DNA of 64,000 bases from Corylus avellana (Eukaryota > Streptophyta > Magnoliopsida > Fagales > Betulaceae): contig NC_081541.1 of NCBI RefSeq assembly GCF_901000735.1, positions 35,730,060 through 35,794,059 of the forward strand, read 5' to 3'. The position numbers and the translations under genes were made by a program. This document shows positions 36,401 to 47,309 of the stretch, piece by piece (the stretch's first letter is position 1; every line of letters starts with the position of its first letter). Below the pieces are notes generated by a model. The model did no database searches. It saw nothing but the letters and a program-made list of their open reading frames with translations, and was not told the DNA's origin.

Positions 36401-39400
36401 GTTCAATAAAAGTGTAGGAATTTTAATGTTCCAATAAACATAAGAATCCACTTATGAAGATTATAAAGCATCAATGGATTAGTAGACAGTTTTACTCTAA
36501 ATTAATCTAACAAATAAAGTACATGAAGCATTTGCATTTAACTATTTGCAACAAAAGAGTAAGAAAAGCATTTAAAGTATGATGTTACATTGTATAATCA
36601 CAGAGACACACATGAGAAAAATGGTCACAAAAAAAAAAGGACAGATATTATGATATGTGCAAGAAAATTGAGTCCAACTTGCAGGCCTCTAAAATGGGAG
36701 TTAGATGGAAACACAGTCAAAATACTAACTAAACAACGATATAAAATATAGTAATTTCATACCTACAGTTCCTTCCCAAAATTTCTTCGCGTGTATACTC
36801 TGTCAATTCGAGAAAGCTATCAGATGCAAATATCTGCACATGAACTATTAAAATCAATTTCAACATAAAATGTGTACCATGTCTATGTGACATACAATTG
36901 CAAACTAGAAGCATGACACTTTATCTACTATGAGGAGTGTATCACATTTTGTATATTGATATTATCTAAGATATAAAAAATGTAGATGTAACTGTAGTCG
37001 ATAAAAATGTTATTATTGATATTAATAATTTTTTTAGTTATGAAAGAAAAATTATTAGTAATTTCTAATATTAAGCAGTGCTACATGATCACACAGTACG
37101 AAAGTAAACATGCAGTAAGGTGTGATGACAGAAATTTTACAAATTGGGCAGCACCTTGCAGCAAGAAACTTCAGAGAAGCATCTTTACATCTATGAAATA
37201 CCCTGTTCACATACTTAAAATGGACTTTTGACATGCAAGATGCACTGAGTAATTCAAGCACGGTAAAAAGATAAACACGATGAAGAGAGAGAGAGCAATG
37301 AATGCACCGTAGTGCATCAAATGATAAACTACCAAAGTTCTGATTTTTGGAGTATTTATCTAAGTTTTTCCGTAGTATGAATAAACAAGAAGTTGACTTT
37401 CATCTTACAATTGGGTTATCAGGAAGTCTAGGATCAGTGATCACAAAGTTCTTTTCAATGCGTTCCAATGTGGTCGCTAGGTCAATTCCTTGGCGTATAT
37501 CCCTTTCTCTATCAGTGCTATCCCAACTGTCAGAGTGTTCTATGTCTTTAGTCATCAAAACCTCTGGTTCAATACTTGGTTTCTCTTCATGCCTCCCTGC
37601 AGAGCTGGAAGACCTCCCTTTGAACCTGCAGGAGAAATTTACACATCAAATAAGAAATTTGACTCTTCTAAAAGAAATCATATGTCTGGCTACAACATCT
37701 GTAGCCATCCTTGATTTTTGAACAAGACATTGAGTAATGAAGACCAATGGACATACAGTCAACATCCTTTACATTTTACAGTTAGCATCAGCCTTACCAA
37801 AATGAAGCAAAGGTAAATCATAAAAACTCACCCCATTAAGGAAATGCGTCCTGATTTTCTAGATTTTGTGTCTACTTCCCGAGAAGAACTTGGGTGAGAC
37901 ACATCACCCCTGGAATCCGATTGAGGAGTTTGTCTGCCGGGTGTACTCATATTCTGAATTTCAGCAGATTTCGGCAGAATAAAATCAAGGTTGAAACTTT
38001 CCAGTCCTTCATGCTTGCTGGCATTGTCATGACTCATAGTCTGAATGTGAGATTGTCGATGTTTTACAGTTTGGACAACCTCTGTGATGGAACCTAAAGC
38101 CTTCTCCTTCTGACGAGCTGACATGCATGAAAATATGATGATTAAGTGAAGCCACAATCACATCCGATAACAAAGTGGGTACACAAGCTTACTACCATCA
38201 TAACGAATTAACGACTTGGGCAACCCATTTGGCCGTAGTGCCTTGTCATTAACACCTTCAGTGTATTTGCTGACCTCCACCTGCATTCTGCAGAAACAAC
38301 ATCCATAAAATTTCAGAATAAGACAAAATAAGATCCTAATTCAAAGAAAAAGGAAAACATTGCACTAAACAATTCCTATCATGATTACCATGGACAGCAA
38401 AAATTAGAAATTCTTTCCATGACCATGTATTTTGTTAATTCAGATATATCGTTATCTGACCCAATGATAAAAAAATTACCAAGTTTAGAAAAGCTATAAT
38501 AATCATTAAACATCAATAATGATAAATGGAGCTTAGGAGCATCTTTAAACTCAAAACTCAAAAGATGGTATACGTGAAATTAAGAAAGTTTTTAAACCCA
38601 TTAAATTCATTGAGTAGTGAGGTGGAGTTTGGGCTTTGTAAAAACCATATGGGGTTCTTTATGCCCAAATTGGGGAATAGGAATTCAATACCCAGCAGTA
38701 ATCCTTGTTTGAAATAATCATGAGATTCTTATGACAGCATATTAATTGAAGTAACATGCCTAAAATATTAATCAAAACAAATGTGACATGAATGCTTATA
38801 AACACGACAAGATTACATTTTGAGGTGATTTATGCACATGTAAAACATCTCAAGCAATACAGAGAAGTTGAAGATTTTAGACTGCAAGTCAACTTGTGGG
38901 GATTATTGAGCCCAGAGTTTCTATCTCCATTGAAACTCAGTTTGCTGAGATCTGTACGCTTGAGATTTCCTGGTCATACATTAATTTCTCCTTTTTGCCT
39001 TCTCTTTTTCTAGGCAAAGCATTTTCAACGTTCACGTTAGGTGGTTTTGATTCAATGGACAAGACTAGTGTCAATCACAAAGAATATCAAAGTTTGCTTA
39101 AACTGGTTGCTCCTGCAAAGAGAAAAAGAGACAGAGAGGGAAGGAAAAAAAAAAAAAAAAAAACAAGAAATACGCCAACACTTTAGCTGACGCTAAGAAA
39201 AGGCACTACAGTTGTAGTTGGCAAAGAAGACAATTTAATAAGTGGCTTCTAAGCCATCTCATCTTTCACTAATTCTCTAATATTCAAGTCATGTATACCC
39301 ACACATGAACATTCATGTTGAATTCCATGCATCGCATCTGTATATGTTCAAGAACCAACATACAGCTAGCATCAAATTGTTAAAAGGAAAAAATGATTTT

Positions 39401-40051
39401 CGCGAATTAAAAAGCATAAAAGGAAGGAAAGAAAGAAAGGAAAAAGGCGTTTACCCAATAAATTTGATGGTGTTGCCACGGTCATCTTTGATAGGGGTGA
39501 CAGTGAGAAGATTCCAGAAAGGGGTACCATCCTTCTTGTAGTTCAAGATCCTGCCACAGTAGCCGTTCCCATTTTTAACTGCATCTCGTATTTTGGCCAC
39601 TTCATTCCGGTCTGTTTCCGGCCCCTGAAGAAATCGGCTGCACCCAAAAAACACTTCACTGTCACTGCTCAATTTCCATCAGGCATTCCCATAAGGAATT
39701 TTTTTTTTTTTTTTTTTTTCTTCTTCTTCTTCTTCTCATTTTGGCGCCCACTGCTAAACTCAGACAAAGAATGGATTGAACCGTAAAGATCAAAAGGCAA
39801 TAATGAATTCTGGTGTATAGAAAATCCATATCAACGGGTTTGGTTTCTTTGACAAAGACGATGAAAATTTCTCCTCACTTCCCCTGCCCTTTGTGGATGC
39901 AAGTTATGCGTTTCAAGTTATACATCTTTGGGTCTGACGTACGTGGGTGTTTCTGAAGCTTTTGCCGTGGTCTCAAAACAATTAAGTAAATTTCATTTGC
40001 ATATAATATCTGGATTAAATTTTTTATTTGTAATTATAAATGGCACCCAAA

Positions 40052-40111
<60 letters not shown>

Positions 40112-40832
40112 GGTACGTAGCTAAACAGTTTTAAAGAGGGACTTCTGTAGAAGAATTTAGAAGAAAGGTAGTCTACAAACTCTAGAAAAGAAAGGTGAAA
40201 TATAGAGTAGTTTACCAGTTCCTTCCAATAACCTCCTTGGAAGAATAACCGGTCATACTAAAGAAGCCGGAGCTGGCGTACATAATGGGGCAGTCTGGTT
40301 TTGTGGCATCGGAGACAACAAATGTTTGTTGCAACGTTGCCAAAGCCTCCTTCAACTCTTGTGATAGCCTCGGTAAGGCCCCTGATGATGTTTCAGATCC
40401 ACAATTTGATTCATTCGATGTCCTGGTTGACTCAGCTCCATCTCGTGATGCCGATGCCCTCGCCCTCACTGCTCCTTTGAAACTACCTTCTCCCACGTCT
40501 GACTTCACCACCACTCCCCATTCTGCTTTCCTTTCGGCTATGCCAGCTTCAGTTTTTATAATTTGATCACTCAAAGAAGAAGCTGAATTGTCGGGCTTGT
40601 TGACGGCCTCTTTCTCAAATGCCAACCACTTGCTCACGCCCGCTGGCTCTGTACTGCCGACAGTAGAAGAACCAAAAGAATTGCTTTCTATTAATCCACC
40701 CTCATCTTGTGTCTTAGCTCCCTCGCTCTTCCTGCTAGTGCTAACATCATCACTCACCGGCACTTCGAACACCTCAATCGGTCTCCGCTCGTCTCCACCA
40801 GAAAATTGATACGTTGCTCTCGGTTTCTCCAT
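19762..40832 (-). CDS. PHOT2: Phototropin-2, blue-light receptor serine/threonine kinase
   Basis: Twenty-two exons, in coding order: 40832-40216, 39637-39455, 38287-38196, 38117-37832, 37625-37409, 36833-36763, 35906-35800, 35104-35055, 34933-34829, 33737-33678, 33004-32915, 31491-31415, 29510-29426, 27927-27847, 27184-27081, 26755-26706, 25638-25532, 24907-24785, 23897-23846, 22247-22135, 20213-20073, 19878-19762. All joins keep frame: 975 residues. LOV1 (about 165-280) and LOV2 (about 447-555) each carry the FMN-binding motif [13 protein letters not shown], with photoactive cysteines C206 and C488. The AGC kinase begins near 639: glycine loop GCGDTGS, lysine K668, YRDLKPEN with D764, phototropin-type DFD 782-784, and TEEYIAPE ending the loop. 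The LOV1 region and linker ([14 protein letters not shown]) match PHOT2 rather than PHOT1. Acts at the plasma membrane in phototropism, chloroplast movement and stomatal opening. The N-terminus is longer than in Arabidopsis PHOT2 (915 aa in total). Confidence 0.96.
21267..21942 (+). mobile_element. TRIM-like retrotransposon array 1 (LTR-LTR-internal-LTR) in a PHOT2 intron
   Basis: Three diverged copies of one LTR of roughly 180-210 bp occur: 21267-21476, 21480-21663 and 21762-21942. Each starts TGTAA and ends near GTTACA/GTAACA, with shared blocks CCCATATTG, CACATAGAGTG, GGTGCTAAGTC and GGTGATAGYGCAAATVTGGC. Between the second and third lies about 100 bp of internal DNA with a degraded primer-binding site (TAGTATTATAG) and a purine-rich tract before the next TG. 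No coding capacity exists. This architecture fits terminal-repeat retrotransposons in miniature. Confidence 0.8.
22501..23286 (+). mobile_element. TRIM-like retrotransposon array 2 (three LTRs, two internal segments)
   Basis: LTRs of the same family occur at 22501-22703, 22797-22996 and 23081-23286. After the first comes TGGTATTAGAGCC (22705-22717), matching the initiator-tRNA-Met primer-binding site TGGTATCAGAGCC but for one base. A polypurine tract AAAGGGGGGAGA (22784-22795) stands directly before the next LTR. The second internal segment has a weaker site (22999-23011) and a G-rich tract of about 25 bases ending at 23080. The repeating LTR-internal-LTR-internal-LTR layout is a tandem TRIM, probably made by unequal recombination between LTRs. 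Confidence 0.85.
24536..24645. repeat. Tandem duplication, two 55-bp units, PHOT2 intron
   Basis: Units 24536-24590 and 24591-24645 both begin TAATCATTT and end AAAACATTCCA. Two differences were seen. It is a simple recent local duplication. Confidence 0.9.
25848..26101 (-). mobile_element. tRNA-derived SINE with target-site duplication, PHOT2 intron
   Basis: The 17-base word AGAGATTCTTAAATATG stands at both 25848-25864 and 26085-26101 and is a perfect target duplication. Between them, read on the minus strand, the element starts CCCCAAGAGGTTGGCTTAGT (A-box-like), has a degenerate B box around GTTTGAAATTC, and ends in poly-A, seen as the T run at 25866-25879. Body length is about 220 bp. Position and orientation suit LINE-dependent retrotransposition. 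The insertion is sense relative to PHOT2. Confidence 0.88.
29014..29293 (+). mobile_element. Very small TRIM retrotransposon, 77-bp LTRs, PHOT2 intron
   Basis: Two LTRs of equal length, 29014-29090 and 29217-29293, both begin TGTTAGA and end GATTTAACA. The left one is followed at once by TGGTATTAGTGTG (29091-29103), a degraded initiator-Met primer-binding site. A purine tract AAGGGGGAGGAG lies about 35 bp before the right LTR. Flanking bases TAGCA and TAGAA form a 5-bp target duplication with one mismatch. Total length is 280 bp. The two LTRs are well diverged, so the insertion is old. Confidence 0.8.
30367..30920. mobile_element. Non-autonomous DNA transposon-like element with internal GC-rich minisatellite
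   Basis: A perfect 16-bp terminal inverted repeat is present: GCTCTGTTTGTTTCGA at 30367-30382 and its complement at 30905-30920. Self-complementarity continues inward (GTAAAATGTTTTC... against GGAAACAATTTTCC...). The core holds a TA microsatellite (30454-30488). It also holds about 180 bp of degenerate tandem units of the GGGTCCTGGTCG type (30530-30710), much richer in GC than anything nearby. No coding frame or clear target duplication was found. Confidence 0.7.
31725..32200 (-). mobile_element. Degraded TRIM/LTR-like repeat, minus orientation
   Basis: The phrase CCAAAAGTTTAAGCTATTA and relatives recur near 31735, 31833 and 32090, each followed by a variant of AGCATATAARTCCATA. On the minus strand, a TGGTATCATACTCG word near 32048-32062 resembles a primer-binding site. 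This suggests at least two or three worn LTRs of a small retrotransposon, but ends could not be fixed. Confidence 0.4.
32290..32345 (+). mobile_element. Extremely 5'-truncated LINE tail with 19-bp target duplication
   Basis: The 19-base word AATAATATTGTAGAAGTTA occurs at 32290-32308 and 32327-32345. Between the copies lies only CTTATCAAAAAAAATAAA, which matches the terminal TTACTTATC(A)n tail of plant LINEs. It is therefore either an insertion of almost nothing but the tail, or replication slippage. Confidence 0.6.
35300..35775. mobile_element. Foldback element in a PHOT2 intron
   Basis: TTTGCATTTTAGATTCCGAA and the following AGTTTAAAAAGTGAC at about 35337-35372 are mirrored by the reverse complement at about 35730-35766. 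A second nested pair is GTCACGTGTGTCGCATGTGA (35447-35466) and its approximate complement near 35634-35652. The core has poly-T and no open frame. Class and target duplication are unresolved. Confidence 0.6.
40055..40108. repeat. Compound (TA)n(GA)n microsatellite in PHOT2 intron 1
   Basis: About 17 TA units (40055-40088) run straight into about 10 GA units (40089-40108), between the first coding exon and the LOV1 exon. Its length is likely polymorphic. Confidence 0.95.
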
Positions 40833-41762
40833 TTTTCAATCGTCTCTTGAGTTAAATTAATTAAATAAAGAACGACCTACCAAAAGTAAACGAAAATTAT
40901 CAACTATTTAATTCAACGCTAGATTTCCCTCAGCTCAAATACAGCAGCAAAATCTTAAACATAAAGAATGATTCTGGGAACAGAGAAAGGATAGGTAGTC
41001 TGCACAATTTTTTTTTGTTTTCTCCTACTCATACCTCAATTATGCCCTGCAAGAAAAAGTCAAAAAAAAAATCCCATGAATGATTTCAAGTAAGCAGGTG
41101 CAAAGACCATGGAGCATAAAGACTTGCGAAGAAAGTTGAGAAAATGAGCAAGGTTTCAGTGTTTCAGACGACTCTGTTTTTTAACTTGAAAGCATACACA
41201 CTTGACTCTATGGCAATATATGATGCCATTGCTCTTCTCAGCATGACATAGCAGAACCACCGATTTCTCGCTATGCTGGTGCTGATATAGAAAGGATTAA
41301 TTATAATCATTTATCCCTCTGAGTTTCCTCACCTAATTTCCATTTGGGTGTGCTGTAGAGACAGGGAAACATGTGGAGGAAGAACCACCCACCAATTGCT
41401 CGAGATGCTGGTGCTGATATCATGGAATTATCATTTATTCCTCCCAATGATCACAACCCTTGTTTTTTAGATGTTGGTTTGTACAGATGCTTTTAGGCCG
41501 TCAATTTATTTATCCAACTTCCTCCGCATTTGGGAAAAAAAACCTACAATTACAACGATTCCAGTATGGGAGAAACAAAGGACACGCTATAAGATATATG
41601 AGGCTACAAAACGGGAATGTGGCAGAGATTGAAGATAAATTTCGCCATCACGTTGAATTTGGCTGTCCTTTTTGAGGTCAAGCTAGCATTTATATGTGGA
41701 AATTAACGCATCAAATACGGAAAGGATCGGAGGACCACAACATTGCTGTAACTCACAAGCTC
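40833..41762 (-). promoter_or_regulatory. PHOT2 5' leader and promoter region
   Basis: Sequence immediately upstream of the PHOT2 ATG (40832). A possible minus-strand splice donor (GAGGTATGAG, near 41030-41041) hints at a leader intron, but its acceptor was not fixed. Near 41245-41300 and 41385-41440 a phrase of the type GCTGGTGCTGATAT recurs, an imperfect local duplication. No TATA box or light-response element can be assigned with confidence. Confidence 0.4.
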
Positions 41763-42254
41763 GCCTAGGTTTCCACGTCTTACACTAGAACCGAAAAAGA
41801 TTACAATACATTGTCACTTTATCCTTATAAACTAAAAACACTACTGTCCGACTCAATTAAACTATTATTGTGTGCCCAAAACCCTCATTTCGCCAGTCAA
41901 ATGCGTTAACTGAGATGGTCAAAGTAACAATGTGTTGTAGTTCATGGGGCAAAGTGACAATACGTTGTAGTTTAATAGGGCAAAATGACAATATGTTGTA
42001 GTTCATGGGCCTAGGCTTCCACGTCTTACACTAGAACCGAAAAAAGATTACAATACATTGTCACTTTATCCTTATGAACTGAAAACACTACTGTCCGACT
42101 CAATTAAACTACTATTATGTGCCCAAAACTCTCATTTTATCAGTCAAATGCGTTAACTGAGATGGACAAAGTAACAATGTGTTGTAGTTTGTGGGGCAAA
42201 GTGACAATATGTTATAGTTCAATAGGGTAAAATGACAATATATTGTAGTTCATT
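41763..42254. repeat. Tandem duplication, two ~246-bp units, between PHOT2 and the reductase
   Basis: GCCTAGGTTTCCACGTCTTA at 41763 and GCCTAGGCTTCCACGTCTTA at 42009 start two closely similar units. Each unit also contains shorter repeats of the kind AAAGTGACAATATGTTGTAG. Copies differ by scattered substitutions. A third, shorter decay product follows to about 42410. It lies in intergenic DNA with no coding frame. Confidence 0.8.
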
Positions 42255-43600
42255 GGAGTAAAGTGACGAGTTAATCGTCTGAGTTAACGACTTTAACTGA
42301 CGGAATTGGGGTTTTTTGCACAAAATGGTAGTTTGATGGGGTTGAACAATAGAGTGGTTAGTTCATAGGGGCAAAGTAACAATGCATTGTAGTTGATGGG
42401 AAAAAATGTAATTAGCTTTTTTAAAAAAAAAAAAAGAAAAAAACCATTCAATCATTGATAAATATTTTGATGAATATTTACAATATCAAAAGCAGGTCGA
42501 CGAGCTTTCTCAAAATAAATATCACTTCTTCTATATAGCAAAGAGTGCAAAAGAGAGAAACCCTCAACTGCAAAAGAGAATTTGAGTGTGGTCAATTAAT
42601 TGGCCATAACAAAGACACCAATTTTGTTCCTCCTTGGATCCATTAATTAAGGCAGGAAAGACACATCTCGCAAACCAACACGTTAAACTGTTAAAGTAAC
42701 GGCAGCCACATGAATACTCAACCATTACGAGGTCGACGCGTGTTCATCTGTTCGATCGATCGGTTTCGGCTTGCCAAGATATTTTCTACCCCGCCATGCC
42801 ATTGAATGTATTACCGGTGGAGCCAATGACGCAGACGGCATACCCACTTGACATTCAGGGAAGAATCCTAGAAAGGAGGGGACGGTCTCCATTATACTTA
42901 AGGTTGTAGTATCATTATCTGGGCAAATAATTCAAGCAAACAAAACCAAAACAGAAGAAATAACGTACAAAGACAACAGGACACGTACAACAAGGAACAA
43001 AACACTTACGAGGATTCAAATCACTAATGGCGACAACTGCTGGGGACCTGGGGTAAAAGACACAATGGATTTTCACACGACCTTCGCTCGAGCGATTAAT
43101 CAAAGGACAGATTTTTATTTTTATTTCGTTAAATAAGAATAATTTTGTGATCTTTCTTTCAATATCAGAGTTTTGTCCCATTTTCTTTAGTTCTTATAAT
43201 TTTTCAGAATTTATAGAAAAGTTGTAAAGTTAGTATGTGCGCGCAGATTCTGCTTCCCATAAAAATGAAGTTAATTATATATATATAAGGCCCTGTGACT
43301 GATCTCAAAATATACCATAAGAGACTGTACATGTTTGGTATATTGTTCACACACTGTCTTCTAACTGTTGTTGCATTGCATGTGTGTGTGGAGAGAGAGA
43401 GAGAGAGAGAGATTAACAAAAGGTGCTAATTAATTAGAGACCAAAACAGAAAAGAAAAAGTGTTTGATTAGGAAGTTCATTCACTCTTATATATATATGC
43501 TTTTTATTTAAGGTAAAATCCACACTACATGATATAGTTGAGGGGCATCAAGTAGCCGTAGGGGCATCAAGTAGCCGTTGGGAGTCACCACAGAGCATCG

Positions 43601-45553
43601 CTAGACAGACGGAAGATGACCCTGCTTCACCAGGGATGCAATGCAATCATCAAACATATCTTGGATAGACTTGAACTTGAATCCTAAACTCTTCAGCTTC
43701 GAGGTGTTGAACTCATAATATGGTCTCTTTAGTTGCTCAAACCTGAAATACCTATCAAAATTAACAACCACAACCCACCAGATGTAGCCCTGTCCCTTTT
43801 TTTTTTTTTTTTTTCTTTTTTTAAGCAAATAAGGAAAAAGGGAACGGGAAATTACAAGGAGGGTGGCCAACCCAAACAACAGCCCAAATCAGACCTAATA
43901 ACAAAGCAGAAACAAGAGAATTGAAAACCAAGCAAGGTAACAAGAGGGAATGGGTCAAAAAAATGACCCGACCCTATAAAAGTACCAATGCAGCCACAAA
44001 AGGCTTTAATAAAAGGCAAAACAAAGAAATTCGAATAAATCTTTACAAGCAGAACAGAACCTGCGATGCAAAAGGCCAGATTTGGGATTGGTAGCCGTGT
44101 CCTTGTGTGTTTGTGTACATATATAAATGGTGAAAATAGCAGCCTACCTTTTTGGGATTGGTAGGGAAGGATATCGTGCTTTTAACAACAATGCCAACTC
44201 ATCATTATCCACCACAGTTGAACTACAGAGGTATCGCCCGTTAGCAGTTTCATCCTCGTAAACAAGGATGTGGGAAAGTGCAACATCATCTATGTGGACA
44301 TATCCCATCCTTCCATGCCACTGGAATCTCTCTGTTTCCCCTGCTTAGTCATAATATATATATAAAATGATAATGAAGAAAATTAACAAAAGCACCAATT
44401 GATGGAGTAATAAGTAATTAACTTTGCACATTCATATTTCAATTTGATTTCAGGGACTAGTTCGAACGATCTAGAGCCAGAATGAGTTTGATCAAAGGAG
44501 AAAAGAAAACACCTTTAAGCAAGCCAAGGACATCAGATGCAGTAGAACACAAATCTGGTGGCAAACTAGGTCCGACGACGAATGAGGGTAGAATAGTCAC
44601 TAGATCAATCCCATTTTTGTTGCAGAATTCCCATGCTGCCCTCTCAGCGAGCGTTTTTGATAAAGCATACCATATCTTTCGCAATATTATGCACCATTAA
44701 TGGCCATGCCAGAAGATGATGATGATGAGATACATAGTTAAGAGCTAGGTTGATGTGAAAAATCAACCAAAAGAATTATAGCAATTAATAATGTTACCTG
44801 GAGTCTCTCACAGAGTTCGACAGAGCTCCAAGATGTTTCGTCCAAAGGTACATTAGGATCAAAATCATCTCTTGCCCTCACAGTTGAAGAAGATGAGGTG
44901 AGAACTACTCGCCTTAAGGACGGATTCTTCTTGCATGAACGTAGCACGTTCAATGTACCCTCGATAGCCGGTTCTAAGATTTCTGCCTGTAAAGGTTATA
45001 TATATGTTAAGGCCACAAAACACACGTGATCAGTTTTTCATTAGATATTTAAGGCCGGAGGCCGGAGCACAGAGTTTGGGGTAGATCGGCCACCCCAAGC
45101 AGCGGCTGGGGGTGGCTCAGTAAAATTCGGAGAAGAACATGCCTTTGGATCAGATGAAGCTTTGTGCACAGGAGAAGCAGTGTGGAAGACACCATGGCAT
45201 CCCATGATCGCGTCGTCAAAGCTGCCCTCTTCCATTAAATCAGCTTTCACCAATCGAAGTCTCTCCCTTGCTCCTTCCAGCCTCAACAGATGTGCCAACT
45301 TCTTCTCATTTGCTGCTATGCATAAACCAAGAATGATAAATAGTTCCATTAATATATTTTCTTTCTTGTTTTTGGGGGTGGGGGGGTAGGCGGGGTCTGA
45401 GGAGAGAAGAGAGTGGCAGAAAAAACCTGGATCTCTAACAGTTCCAATGACACAATATCCAGACAAGAGAAGCCGCTTAACTAGCCAAGACGCCAGGAAA
45501 CCAGAAGCCCCTGTGACACAAACTTTGCCTTTAAATTCGACCTGTTCATCCAT
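43601..45553 (-). CDS. CCR-like / phenylacetaldehyde-reductase-like short-chain dehydrogenase, copy A
   Basis: Six exons in coding order: 45553-45427, 45312-45143, 44986-44798, 44675-44513, 44340-44148, 43751-43601, encoding 330 residues. The N-terminus has the NADP(H)-binding motif [17 protein letters not shown], then VRDPANEKK and VFHTASPV. The catalytic Tyr and Lys are in [10 protein letters not shown] (YxxxK). The true CCR signature NWYCYGK is replaced by IWYALSK, which points to a CCR-like reductase such as phenylacetaldehyde reductase. It would reduce an aldehyde or ketone with NADPH in the cytosol; the substrate cannot be read from sequence. Other joins are GT-AG, but intron 2 starts GCATGT: exon 2 ends DPK and exon 3 starts [14 protein letters not shown]. 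Translating through that donor gives a non-homologous tail. Confidence 0.9.
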
Positions 45554-46987
45554 TTTCTAGCCTTTGAGTTTGAATCCTTCCTTGTAGGCTTGGGGCTTGT
45601 TGGAGGGGCTAAAACCAAAGATAAGGCGATCAAGGGGTAGGGATATATACTGCAGAATGAACGATCCCTGTCGAATTTATTGATGGTGAAATTACACTGT
45701 GCTTTCCCTTTATTGTTGGGAAATTCCAAGAGTATGAATGCTTTCTCACAGTTCACTAATTAAAATAGCTAAAGTACGTTTTCTCTACGTACCTCTAGCA
45801 GCCTTACTAATTTAATAATTTAGTTGAAAAATTACACTGTACTTTTCCTTTATTGTTGGAAAATTCCATGAGTATGAATGCTTTCTCACAGTTTACTAAT
45901 TATTTAAATATTCTTTAAATATTCTTTATTATTTAAATATTCTTTTTTAAAGATTTTTTTAAAATGTTCTTTTATTTTTTTTAATGTTTGTATTTTCCTA
46001 ATATTTATATTTTTTAATATTTGTCTTATTCTAATTGTCATGCTTTTAAAAACTTGTATTTTCATAACGGTCATATTTTTTAATTTGTTGTCTTATCCTA
46101 ACGGTTATATTTTTGAATATTTGTCTTATCTTAACGATCTTAATGATCATATTTTTTTTAATTTTTTCTTTTTCCTAAAAAAAAAATAATATACGCTTTC
46201 ACTATAAATAAAATCATTTCCTCTCCAATTATCATTCACCTCGACCTAGGTTTGTCCTATGTTTTTTTTCTCTTGGTGAGTGAAAAGGGAGGAGAGAGAA
46301 AATTAATTTTAATAAATTTTTATTTATTTGGTGAGTGAACAATACTCACTTTTTTTTTTTCCTAAACAATACTTACTATTGATAATGAGTATTCACTATT
46401 TTTTTTTTAGCAAAGCAGTGAGGCTCTAGGAGAGGGTTTTTGGACTTTTTCAACAAATTAACTCACCAAAATAGCAAAAAATGATTTTTTTAAGGTTGCT
46501 AATTAATAATACTCTTATAAACTCACCACCATCCCGGTCGACTTTATTATATCTACATGTGCTGTTCTTTTTCCTTCGTTGTTGGGAAATTCGAAGAGTG
46601 TGGATGGAGAGGGTAGCTACGGCATCCCATGCTTGTGGCCTATTGCACTGCAGGATATCTATCTATATATATATATATATATATATACACGAGCACAAAA
46701 TAGGATATTAACACGGGGATAAAAGCAATGACCAAGATGCATGGATTTAGGTTGAAAGTAGATAACCAACAAAAAGTGCTGAATATCACACATTCTTGCA
46801 GCACTACCTTAGTTAAAAAATAATAATAATAAAAAATAAATAAAAATAAAAATAAAAATTATTATTATTATTATTATTATTATTATTTTATTTTTTTAAT
46901 ATAATAGAAATGGGAAGGCTTGCCCGCCACCCTCCACCTTGCGAGCCACTCCAGAGATTGCTAGGGTGTCCTACGGAGGTTCGTAGG

Positions 46988-47277
46988 TAGGGGTAAAAAG
47001 GCGGTTACGATTAGTGATTATTAGCTAAAACCGCTAACCGTAATCGTCTAAGCAATTAGCAAAATCTACTAACCACCTCCACTAACTGCCTAAACGGTTA
47101 GTAACTATAATAACCACTAACCGCTTCTTAAAATAAATTTTTTAAATAAATTTTAATTTTTTTTAAAAAAGAAAAACCAAAACCATGTCGTTTTATGGTA
47201 ATACGATAATATCATATGACATCGTTTTTAGATTTTTATATATATTTAAAATTTTAAACACAAAAACGACATCGTTT

Positions 47278-47309
<32 letters not shown>

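Noticed and set aside
45041..45553. A single 170-codon open frame ending ...RPPALNI as the reductase product
   Set aside because: It reads through two introns. The family sequence (VRDP|ANEKK and DPK|AEILEP) is restored only by splicing.
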